Below are positions 21,012 to 30,297 of a stretch of DNA of 64,000 bases, in pieces. Origin of the DNA: Eutreptiella sp. 'Long Island Sound 2002' (taxonomy: Eukaryota; Euglenozoa; Euglenophyceae; Eutreptiales; Eutreptiaceae); the NCBI GenBank assembly GCA_964036045.1, contig OZ038387.1:17507420-17571419 (forward strand). The letters run 5' to 3'. The first letter of the stretch is position 1. The number at the start of each line of letters is the position of its first letter. The notes under the pieces are model-generated. The model was not told where the DNA came from. It ran no database searches and saw only the letters and a program-made list of their open reading frames with translations. The position numbers and the translations under genes were made by a program.

Positions 21012-21808
21012 AGAAAAGTTTATAGTGGTTTCAGCACTGTGTTTTGCCTCTCCTGCTGCTTGCTGTTGGTGTAGGGTTTCCTGCTGCTTGTTTTTGGAGA
21101 TGAAAAGCTTTGTTTTGATGAAATACAGTCACTCCAAGTCACTCCAGGATAGCCCAAGCCAATAGTATGCAAAGAGAAGAGGATTCAGGATCAAAGCATG
21201 AAGGGCTGCAGTGTAAACAGTGAAAGATGATTGGATATTCACAGAAACTGCAACTCAGGTCACAAATGAATGCATATTCACAAAGATAGCTGAAATGTTT
21301 TTGGAAAAGAGTTAGAAAACTGCCTCAGGATCACTCTCTCTCCATAGTGCCATCTTAGGAGATGTGCACTCTTTGTTTTGGGTCCCATATGTGCTGAGGT
21401 GGCATGGTATGTGGCGATGAGGTCACTGCCATGTCACATGGGATCTTCCTACTTAGCTAGGCTGGCCAAGAATTGAACCCAGGACCTCTCAAAAAGAGGT
21501 GCCTAGCCCCCTAGGGTGTATACCACTAGGGCAGATAAGAATTCATGGAAAAACATAGATAAATCCATAGGCTCTACCTTAGGTATGTCAGTGCTCAGTC
21601 AACTCAGGAAAAGATGTTTAACTTCACATTGAAAGGGGATTAAGGGGTCCACTCCATATCCTGATTGGGTGTTTGGTTCCATAGGTCAAAATGTGTTATC
21701 ACCACTTTTGGTTGGACCAATACTAAGATTAAAATGCATGGATGCTCAGTGCATCTCTAATACAACTAGAGTATGCCTCAAAGCAATGGAAAAGCACTTT
21801 TTCTTACT
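21012..21808 (-). repeat. 5' LTR (right copy), 797 bp
   Basis: Partner of 10440-11236, identical in length. The differences I see are at about 21029, 21053, 21469 and 21777. The LTR drives transcription of the element towards lower coordinates. Confidence 0.95.
21458..21538 (-). other. tRNA-Lys(UUU)-like segment inside the 5' LTR
   Basis: Second copy of the tRNA-like segment seen at 10886-10966, with the same anticodon stem-loop and T-arm. It lies in the transcribed or promoter part of the LTR in sense orientation. Confidence 0.5.
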
Positions 21809-21813
21809 CCTCC
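21809..21813. repeat. target-site duplication CCTCC, right
   Basis: Exact match of 10435-10439, directly abutting the 5' LTR. Confidence 0.85.
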
Positions 21814-22169
21814 CCTTTCAAGCTTCGCTATTGGCTCATAGCAGCCTCAGTGTGCCATATCATAAGGGTTTTAGTAGGTAGTGGCATGGCCGAGTCTCAC
21901 ATACTACCTCTAGGTAGTGGAGGCATAAAAGCATTTTGCTTTGGGCTGCACAGTGCGCCGAGGCACAAGGTACTTCACATCAATATAGCACTACAAGGCT
22001 GAGGCAGATATTTACTGCAATTTTTGGTTTCATTTGATTATGCATTGTAATACCTGTGTAGGTGTGCACTAGGCACCGATTTGTGGGACAAACCTGTGCG
22101 GTGCCAACCCAACATAATTTTTTATCAAACCTTCCATGCTTTTGAACAACACACTAACAACTATGGAAT

Positions 22170-22420
22170 ATTTTACCAAAGGAACGTAATGCGATGGGCA
22201 CAGCTGACTTCAGAATGCGCTTATATGAGGATTACACCTCAAATCGGATTGCAAAAGCGCACCTGTAGATCGTAGGGTTCAGATTGAGTCGCGAAGCGTA
22301 AGTGCATGGCGCAAGCCTATACCTATACATAGTGTTTGCTCCGCACTTTAGCGTATGTGCTTTTTGCGTAAAATATGATTTCTTTTGTTTAGGCATGTAA
22401 AGCCATGTTTTTTGAACTGC
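22170..22420 (+). repeat. dispersed repeat, copy B (partner at 8.7 kb)
   Basis: Second copy of the repeat at 8705-8975. Shared blocks appear in the same order with roughly 80-85% identity by eye. The class is unknown. Confidence 0.65.
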
Positions 22421-23300
22421 TGTCACAAAACTTGCACGTGCACTTTGTAATTACGCATTCATGGCTGTATGATTTTTTAAAATATCACAATTGTTTTACG
22501 ATTATACAATTTCATAGGTATCAGAATTATTGAAATGGTTTTCCCCTTGTCTCGTCCTATTTCATGTTAGCAGTTTGGTTTTTCTCACGTGGATGTCCAT
22601 TCTGCGCTACCACTGCCAACTCTGCTCCAGCAGACAGCGGGAGAGGGGCCATGCAGGTCGTGGCCCCTACGCCCTATCGTACTCCGTTGCCTGGGCCAAC
22701 TGGCAAGGTCATACACCAATACATTGTACACCTTACTCATCGCAGCATAGCACACCAAAACAAAGGTGTGAACGGTTTTGAAAGTTTTTATGTAAACTTT
22801 TTGCCAGTCGCCATGTGACTTTTACACCAAACAAAATGAAAGAAACCAAACAACCCGCTGTTCAAGTATGCCGATGCCATGACACACACGTGCACTGCCT
22901 TCGTGTTGTTTCGTTCGCTAAAACGGTATGTTTGTACTCTTTGTGCCGGGCGCGGGTTTGGCATTCACTTGCTTCCCATTTGCACAGGTTGTCGGACAAA
23001 TGACGGGCATGATGGACGATTGGAGCACGTAGCGCGCACGTAGAGTTAAGTGAGACGCTTTGCTCGCCATGCATGTCAACAATTGGGGTCCATTGCAGGG
23101 CCTCATCTTGGACCTCGAAGCGCACGAAGTGGGGGCCCAGCGCCAGCATCAGAGGAGGCCGTCGCTACCGTTGATGCTGTTGTCCAAGTACAGCATCAAG
23201 TTAGTTTTGTTGGTGTTCAAGTGGGGGTTGATGACCCAAAAAACAAAGCAGGTCATCATTGGATCTGCACCTCGGAGCTCAATTGCAGTAGCCTTCGGCG
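22421..23300. other. intergenic, nothing recognised
   Basis: AT-richer DNA followed by mixed sequence. Short ORFs occur on both strands but none shows a domain or coding-like composition that stands out. Confidence 0.4.
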
Positions 23301-23304
23301 TAGA

Positions 23305-23552
23305 AAACCTATGTCAGAGGCCCTAGCAGGCACAATGGTGGGGGCGGTCCTAAGAAGGCCTGCAACACTTTGGTTGAAGCAACCCTTATTGCCAAGTGGA
23401 AGTGGGACAATAGAGATCAAAGCTGGTATGCCATCACTACAGGAGCCCCATTAACCTTGATCTGGCAGGGGCGACGCGTTCTGAGCGTTCGTCCCTTGCC
23501 TCCGACTGTGGTCGCTCAAACCCGTCCTACCGCCTTTTGGAAATTCCTTTGA
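23305..23552 (+). CDS. hypothetical exon, low confidence
   Basis: One plus-strand frame is open from about 23302 to TGA at 23552 and reads like protein: a Gly/basic start (PSRHNGGGGPKKA), then LVEATLIAKWKWDNRDQSWY and AITTGAP. No ATG heads the frame, so it would be an internal or terminal exon. I do not recognise a family. The alternative is a chance open frame. Confidence 0.22.
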
Positions 23553-24236
23553 ACCTTTATTTGACTATATATAACACCATCTGCCATTTTGGTCATTTTA
23601 TGACTTTTTTGGCCATTTTGCCATAATCCGGCTTTTACGACGCGTTCATCGCGGTCGCCGCTCGCCTTTGCCTGTGCTCTAGGCGCAACACGAGTATTAT
23701 GAGTATCATTACTAGAGCAACAACCCCGTGATCTTGCATCGAGCACATGAAACAGCGACATGTGAACGGAATGTCCAATCGAGTTATGTAGGATACATCG
23801 ATTTCTGCTGAATAGGATTTTCCTTTTGATCGAGAAATTAGTTTCGAATTGGTGCCCCGCCTAAAGATCCATCCACACCATTCACATTTTTGTTCTATGA
23901 AGTGCCATGCAGCAATGCAGAGAGTGAGCGGAGCACACCCAAGCACAATTTACCACACAAAGCAGCCCAGACATGCAACACGGTAGCAGCAGACGTATAG
24001 AGTGACCAACATTGTACATCCAAATTAATTCTTTATTCAAATTGCAATGGTGCGAAACTGATTCTTCCAAGTACCATGAAAGCGAAACGGAATGGGACCT
24101 TCAACCTCATGGTATGCTTCGCCGCTGGAGTCATTGTCTGCTTTGGTGTTTGAATTTGTCCACCCTCTTTTTTGGATTGCAACACTTTCCCTCCCCTTGC
24201 AATGGATTGGGATCCACTATGTTTCACCGCATTCTG
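23553..24236. other. intergenic, nothing recognised
   Basis: No gene, repeat boundary or RNA gene is supported in this stretch. Confidence 0.4.
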
Positions 24237-25000
24237 AGGGGGAATCCTTGCACTGCGCGCGCACGTTGCGCCCAATGCACGTTACTTTTAGACTAGATTC
24301 CCCTGTGAAGAACCCTTATACCGACCTCTTCCAAACACCCTCAAAATTAGGCCACCCCGGCTACCCTAGCTCAAGACGGTTGAGTACTACCTTCCCTTCC
24401 CATCAGATGCCATGAAATAATGTCCATGGAATCTTTGAAGCTCTTTAGGATCCAAAAGCAGAACACCCGCCAATGTCATGAGGGAAAGTCTTACCACCCA
24501 TCGAAGCTCGGCAACAACATGATATAAGACTACACACAATGCACATTTGCCCACCATGCATCCTCGGATTATCGAGCTGCTCTTTGTATTATGGTTGATC
24601 TTCATTTGCACGCTTGTCATCTGCATGTTGATCTTTACCTTGACAATTGCATCCGATGCAGGATGCAAATCAATAGAGGCTGATGCAGAGTGCCCACATT
24701 GAGGGCTGCCATAGTGGGGAGAAAACCTCTTCAACCTAGAAAGTCGAACATGCGGCGAGCGAAAATAGCTGAAAATGGGGGTAAAATGGGTGAAACCCCA
24801 AAAATGCCGTATCCGATGCAAAAGCAGCACCAAAATACGTGTTATCAAACAACAATGATGCCCCTTGTACCACAAAGTGTGGGTTTCTAGTATGGCAAGA
24901 TGCCAAAATAGTCGCACTGCACGCACACTGCACGCGCATTGCGCTTGATTCCCCCCCGGAGAGGGTTCCATACCCAATACATCCTGGTTCATTAACCTGT
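24237..25000 (+). repeat. diverged tandem duplication, copy A
   Basis: Starts with an array of GCACTGCGCGC-like motifs, TTTTAGACTAGAT and AAAATTAGGC(C/G)ACCCC. It ends with ATGGGTGAAA, TATCAAACAACAA-GAT, AAATAGTCGCACTGC and a C run. The same start and end blocks recur at 25724-26460 about 1.48 kb away, though the middles are poorly conserved. Confidence 0.5.
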
Positions 25001-25605
25001 ATGTAACGTGGTATGTCATAACAATCCAATGGCAAGGTCTCCTTGCCAAAAAGTTACTAACAAACAATGTATCAAGGAGTTAGTTTGTGCAAACAATCAG
25101 TCGGCCAGCACAGATAATCTACACTAAACCAACAATGTTGGTAGAAGAGGCATGGTGCCTTTTTAAAAATTCAAGCCTCTTTCCTTTATGGAAGGAAAAT
25201 CTCTGAGTTTCAACAGCTATCCTCTCCACCGGCAAAGCCATGGGCATGAATGTCTGCAATCACCCGTACAGGTAGGCGTGTGCGGCTGCGGGCAATGTGC
25301 GGAGGTGGCGAGTGGCACCTTGCAAAATGTGTATTCCCAATTTCTCCAATCCATCCACGTATCAGAACTCATCCATCTGCTCACCACCATTGGGAACGGG
25401 GTCTATGTGGAACTGCAAAGAAATATGCTGCAAGAAATATCTTCTGAATTATTTGGGAGAATACCACCACGAGCCAAACTGCTGTTTTGTTAGCATTCAG
25501 AGCAGTTTGACCACAATTGTTGATGGTTGCTCTGTAAATGAACACAGAGATCCATGATCAACAAGGTCTCAGCAGAGGGGGAGGCCCCAATCCCTATCCC
25601 CCCCC

Positions 25606-26665
25606 GTGTCCAACGAACAATAAAATCCTCAAAAAAATGCGGTCCGAGCAGGATGTTCGTTGGACACACTGTTGCATGTGCGTGACAATGTTGTGAAACT
25701 CCAGGAACACATCCCTAGGGGAAATCCTGACGCTGCGAGCGCACTACATGCTACTTTTAGACTAGATCCCTCCAAAAGAGCTCCCAAGGCACGCCTCTTA
25801 CAAACAGCCTTAAAATTAGGCGACCCCTAATACCCTAGCCTTGGGGGTGCAACGTAGCTGTGGGGTGTAAAAATGGCAATCCGACATGGAAAATGTTTTT
25901 TTTCATTTATTTTCACTAAAAAATGTTGCATCCACATTTGATGGGTTTTACTCGATTCAAACTTGTGTGTGCTGGAATTCACTGTACCTAAACATTGTGT
26001 ACCGACACAATACCACACAATCAGACATCTGACATCAACATTGCCCATAAGATGTCTAACATGCCACATACTCTTCATCTTCTCTTCAGAGTCCCTGTGC
26101 GATGATCAGTGAAGAGACCGACGGGATATGTGTCAATATGGCTACATAACCCCTGCCTTCTCGGCATCCCGATGGTGGGGACAAATCAACCGAGAAAGGA
26201 GTGGATGTGGTAGAAATGAGCACAAAATGGGTGAAAAGGGATGCAAATGGGTGAAACTGGGTGAAATGCCATATCCCCAACGTGGAAGAAGCATCAAAAC
26301 CTGCTGTCAAACAACAACGATCCCCAGAGTATCACAAAATATTGGTTTCCAGTACGGCCACACGCCCAAATAGTCGCACTGCCCGCACACTGCGCTTAAC
26401 CCCCCCCCCCCCCCCCCAAGCACAAGATACCCAGCCCATCAATCATGGTGGGCAATAGAGGTCCTGTAGTTGAGGGATACCATTCCCTCACATCCTGCTT
26501 TACAAATTTGCCCACCATTATTGCAAGATGCATCACAACAGCCCCTCATTTCCCCAATCCTTTAGCCTGAAAGCTTGGTTCTGAAACCCGGAACTTAATT
26601 AATCGGGTCCCAAAGAAATACGGTCCCAACGGAAGTGTTCGTTGGACAACACATTCGTTGGACAC
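25606..26665. mobile_element. DNA-transposon-like element, GTGTCCAACGAAC ends, copy 1
   Basis: The left end GTGTCCAACGAAC (25606-25618) is preceded by a C run. An inverted copy (25655-25667) forms a 13-bp perfect stem around an AATGCGGTCCGA block. The right end repeats the motif as ACGGTCCCAACGG, GTTCGTTGGACAACACATTC and GTTGGACAC (to 26665). It carries GCACTGC-type motifs internally. It has no transposase ORF, so it is presumably non-autonomous. It overlaps copy B of the 1.48-kb duplication. Confidence 0.5.
25724..26460 (+). repeat. diverged tandem duplication, copy B
   Basis: Partner of 24237-25000. The shared start is CTTTTAGACTAGATCCC and AAAATTAGGCGACCCC; the shared end is TCAAACAACAACGATCCCC and AAATAGTCGCACTGCCCGCA followed by a long C run (26400-26417). 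Confidence 0.5.
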
Positions 26666-28166
26666 GGGGTTGAGGGGGATACAAACCTGCAGCCATACAT
26701 CATGTCAATGTCATGGGCCATTGCACGCTCACAGACCCAGTCATTAGAAACTCCAAGAGCATCAGGGTTTGTGTGTGTTTGTTCTGTGGACAGTACACCA
26801 CGACACCACAACGACCTGGACACTGACAGAAGTATTTCAAACATGGTCCAACCCAGTGTTTTGCTCAGCACGGGGGGGGGGGGGGCTTGGCATCTCTTTG
26901 TACCCCCCCCCCCCTGTGCGATGCAGATGTTGAATGCTAACCCTTACCAATCAGGCACAAGGGCCCAGCCTTCCCCCCCCCCCCCCCCACTCCCCCGCCT
27001 ACCCCGCCTACCCCAGTGAATCCTTGCAGAACTTGCAAAACAGGCAAATAGAATGAAGTGAAAACTCTTTCCACAAGAACATGATGCCCTGTCCTCGGAG
27101 TTTTTCAAAAACAACTTGGCAAAACCGGCCTTTGCAAATTTAGGAGCATATTCCCTTTTCAGGTCGGTTGGATTGAGCCTTTGCAATATCAGAGATGACA
27201 ACACATTCAGGGATGACCAGAAAAAATTTTGCTTCTGCAAGACAACCACAATTGGGTTTGTTTACCTGATCCACCCCAATCGCCCCACCCACCCTAACCC
27301 CCCCACCGTTTCGAACCCTGGACAAATATGAACACTCAGAGGAATACTCACTCAGCCTTTGTCCCCCCACCCCTCCCAATGGGGCGTGGGCATTTTCCCC
27401 AAAATGCACTCAAGACCCTGAGGACACCCTGGCTGATACCCCCACTGCTGCCTTTGGGGAGGAACCCACCTCAAGCACATGACTGGTCCAACGATGAGTG
27501 TATGTTTACGTGTTCACATGTTTCGGCCAGGGCGAAACAAATGCACTGCATGTGGGTCAGGGTGAAGGGGAAAGCCACGGCGGAGAGGGCGTGGGCTTGT
27601 AATTCGTGCCAAACGGAAGGACGAGGGGTGAGGCTGTAGGTGGGCCAGATGAGGCGGTTCGGTTCTTTCTTGGCAGCATTTGTCCTGGGGCGGGGGGGCG
27701 GGGGGGGAATTGGGTGGAAATTCTTTGCAAAGTCGTAGATATATGGACTTATGGACACCAAATATCCATTTACGATTTATGGCACAAAATATTCAACGGG
27801 TAATGAAATGTACAACACAGCGTGCAATATATCAATCCGCATTTACAATGCACTGACCTGGTTGCGAAGCTGGTTGCAAGCCACAGTCGCGAAACCCTAA
27901 GAACTCACCCAGTTCAAATTAACATCCGACACAAGAGTTGCACGGCTCAACCACGAACCAAGCGCGTGAAACAAGCACGTGGGTTGAAACGTCGGTTGTT
28001 CAGAAGTGGTACATGAGAGAAATGGGTCCAGGGATATGGATAGAGAGGTGGATGGATGGTGTCGACTTTATCCAATTCCAATACCCACCTGCCCTTCCAC
28101 CACTCGCTGCGACGACGGCGGTGATCGTTGTGGGTCTTGAAACGACGCCTTGTTCTTATACCCCCC
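26666..28166. other. spacer between two related elements, no supported gene
   Basis: Contains poly-G and poly-C runs near 26870-27000 and mixed sequence. A minus-strand frame at 26.60-26.87 kb reads partly like protein but has no recognisable domain and overlaps the element end. Confidence 0.35.
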
Positions 28167-29056
28167 ATGTCCAGCAAACAAAAAGGCCCTCAAAAAATAC
28201 GGTCCGTACAGGTGTGTTCTTTGGACGTGCCGTTCAGTACCGAATTAATTCGGAACCTAAACCCAGAGCCCAATTAATTGGGGGCGTGTGTGCACAGCGC
28301 GCGCACAGCGCGTGCACAGCGCAGGCACAGCACACACATGACAGGAAGAAATTGGGGGTTTTTGCTACAATTGGCAATATTCTTACCTATACAAACCATA
28401 CTACACCCCCACAACGTTGGACAGCCTGATATTTGCAAAGGCGGAGCACAAGAATACTGCAACAGAACTTGGGCAGTGACTCAGTGTCGCCAAGACCGGG
28501 CGAACCGGTAGTAGTATGGACGGGTGCGGTAACTTCCTCTCCGCAAGCATGCGGGACCCCACACAATCACAGACCGGCAACCAAAACCCAGGAAGAATCG
28601 CTGCAACACGACTAGGCCAGCCCTGTGACACGCGGGCAGGCCGGTTTCAAAAGGGAGGGCAGCTCCACGGTGAGGCACTCCTGCAGGGACCTGTTCCACC
28701 ACTGGCGAAGGGGGTGGGCGGGCGGGAGAAGACAAAAAAACTGCCTAAGTATGGAAGTGCAAACAAAAGTTGAAAAAGTCGAAAAAGATACCACGAACCT
28801 ATAGGAAAGGATGCACAACAACACACACCAATGCACTAGAAATGAGGGCAAAGCATGCATGCAACTCATATAAATACATAACAAGGCTCATTGTTACAGG
28901 TACTAGGCACTACTATGCAGGTTGGGCATGGTCCTGTACCAACTTTGTGTACAGCGCATGCACAGCGCGGGCACAGCGCGCAAAATGCCCCCATTAGGTC
29001 CCAAAAAATTACGGTCCGAAGGGAAGCGTTCGTTGGACAACACATTTGTTGGACAC
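28167..29056. mobile_element. DNA-transposon-like element, GTGTCCAACGAAC-type ends, copy 2
   Basis: The left end ATGTCCAGCAAAC (28167-28179) is followed by AAAAAATACGGTCCG and an inverted GTTCTTTGGAC. The right end carries TTACGGTCCGAAGGG, GTTCGTTGGACAACACATTT and GTTGGACAC (to 29056), nearly identical to the right end of the copy at 26.6 kb. Two arrays of an ~11-bp motif, GCACAGCGCGC, lie just inside both ends (28293-28340 and 28950-28983). There is no transposase. Confidence 0.5.
28293..28340 (+). repeat. ~11-bp GC-rich tandem array (GCACAGCGCGC type)
   Basis: Four imperfect units of GCACAGCGCG(C/T). Related arrays occur at 24247-24275, 24908-24945, 26374-26398, 28950-28983, 60279-60322 and 60527-60558, all in the same orientation. 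Confidence 0.65.
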
Positions 29057-29247
29057 GGCGAGGGAGTACTTTCTTCATGCATGCGTGCACACACAACTTA
29101 GTAAGGTGTGGTGTAAAGAAATCTGACAAATCTTCAACCCCATCCCGCCACACATATGCCTCAGGCTGTAGGGTTGAGGCACGTACTTTCGCAGATTCGT
29201 GCACTGAGCGTATATACAAAGATTCTTTTATGTGCATAGCGACCTGA

Positions 29248-29346
29248 AGGCATGACAAAATAGATCAAGGCCGCTGGCACCAAGACTGGGAGCCTTCAGG
29301 CACCGTGTGCAGAAAGTGTGCAGTTTGTGGAGCCCTGGAAAATAAG
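29248..29346 (+). CDS. short Cys-rich exon candidate
   Basis: A plus-strand frame opens after TGA at 29247 and ends TAA at 29346. It encodes RWHQDWEPSGTVCRKCAVCG then ALENK. The C-x2-C-x2-C cluster and Trp pair look protein-like, and an acceptor-like CTGAAG precedes it. It would be a terminal exon of an unidentified gene, convergent with the zinc-motif gene on the other strand. Confidence 0.25.
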
Positions 29347-29370
29347 TAATCCTTCATGAGCAACCTCGTT

Positions 29371-30021
29371 TCAACTTGGTTGGGAGGGCGGCACAACTGG
29401 TGTGGCTGGCAGTGCTTCAGCGCCTTTACACTCATTTGGGGCAATGCAGTGCCAAGAGTCCTCGATGCTATCATAAGCCATATATTGCTTTTGTCGGACT
29501 CGTTGATGCACACTGCATGTTTCAACTTGATCAGTCTCCTTGATGGACACCTTGCACACATTTTCCGCACGGCAAACCAGGCCTCCATTCTGATACACGA
29601 GATGTGCCATATCCCGGCTCTTATTATGCACCAAGCAAATTCCTGAACTTGCAGGTTGGGATTTAGCCCGTGCAGCAACAAAGGCAGGCGTGATCAAGTG
29701 GGGGGTTAAAGTTGGCACCCCCTGCACCATTGGTAAGACCAGGGGTGTGGGTTGGCCAGGGGTGATTTTGCACGGATGTTGCAGTCCGCACTGCCAAAGT
29801 TCCCCACCCTGGCCATCCATGACTAGTCTCATGGTGTTCTTGCTTCGTGTCTTACCGTGTATCATGCACAGAACTCGAATATCTCTCTCCGGCTTGCTTC
29901 CCACCGGCTTGCATTCGTGGCCTGGTAGACAACTGAAGTCACCAGACACAACTTGAGACAAATATTGTGGGTCGCGCAACTTCTGATGTGTGGAACAAAG
30001 TAGAGGTTGCATTGCCATCAT
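29371..30021 (-). CDS. protein with four CxxH...CxxxxxC zinc-binding-like repeats
   Basis: An intronless 216-codon frame from ATG to TGA. Four repeats follow one strict pattern, C-x2-H-x(17-22)-C-x5-C: C9/H12/C31/C37, C52/H55/C78/C84, C129/H132/C150/C156 and C169/H172/C192/C198. Each CxxH is followed by a basic stretch with Arg (HQKLR, HGKTR, HNKSR, HQRVR), and each last Cys is followed by Lys in the form CK. Pro/Thr-rich linkers separate the second and third repeats. Regular CCCH or CHCC ligand sets suggest structural zinc sites in small modules that bind nucleic acid or protein; that role is inference. I do not recognise a named family. The coding-like periodicity and repeat regularity make it the best-supported single-exon gene here. 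Confidence 0.6.
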   Translation of the reverse strand: MMAMQPLLCSTHQKLRDPQYLSQVVSGDFSCLPGHECKPVGSKPERDIRVLCMIHGKTRSKNTMRLVMDGQGGELWQCGLQHPCKITPGQPTPLVLPMVQGVPTLTPHLITPAFVAARAKSQPASSGICLVHNKSRDMAHLVYQNGGLVCRAENVCKVSIKETDQVETCSVHQRVRQKQYMAYDSIEDSWHCIAPNECKGAEALPATPVVPPSQPS

Positions 30022-30241
30022 TGCCCAAAATTAGATTAGGAAGTCAGCATACCTGCCGCAACATACAAGCAGCAATATGCACCTCAACACCTTGTGGTCC
30101 TTAGTTGATGGTTGGTGTGTATGTGTTTGTGCCAAGGTATCAATTCCAATCATGCTCAAACTGCGAGGTTCAACAGGACTACGTTCCTACCACTGCTGCA
30201 AACCACGAGTTCATTGCTCAGCCCTGACGGGCAAATGGCGC

Positions 30242-30243
<2 letters not shown>

Positions 30244-30281
<38 letters not shown>
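30244..30281. repeat. (GT)n microsatellite, 3' tail of LINE copy 1
   Basis: About 18 GT units. On the minus strand this is (AC)n directly after the 3' end of the LINE fragment. A shorter CACACAC plus C run occupies the same place after copy 2 (32830-32852). Confidence 0.8.
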
Positions 30282-30297
30282 TTTGTGACGCGGCGGA

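Larger units (their letters stand above)
10440..21808 (-). mobile_element. full-length Ty3/gypsy chromovirus-type LTR retrotransposon
   Basis: The element is 11,369 bp on the minus strand, bounded by two 797-bp LTRs and a 5-bp target duplication. Order in transcription sense: 5' LTR (21808-21012), 98-nt leader, gag, an in-frame UGA, protease, a methyltransferase-like domain, reverse transcriptase, RNase H, integrase, chromodomain, a long 3' noncoding region, polypurine tract, 3' LTR (11236-10440). RT and RNase H before integrase plus a chromodomain place it in the chromovirus branch of Ty3/gypsy. By eye the LTRs differ at about four positions (~0.5%), so the insertion is recent. Two further nonsense codons (UGA at 15897-15895 in RT, UAA at 14397-14395 in integrase) break pol, so this copy is probably not autonomous as it stands. 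Confidence 0.95.

Noticed and set aside
26599-26871. 90-codon minus frame partly resembling protein
   Set aside because: It begins inside the terminal repeat of a TIR element and shares its CPTNVLSNE part with the other copy, so that portion is repeat sequence. The rest is too short to support.
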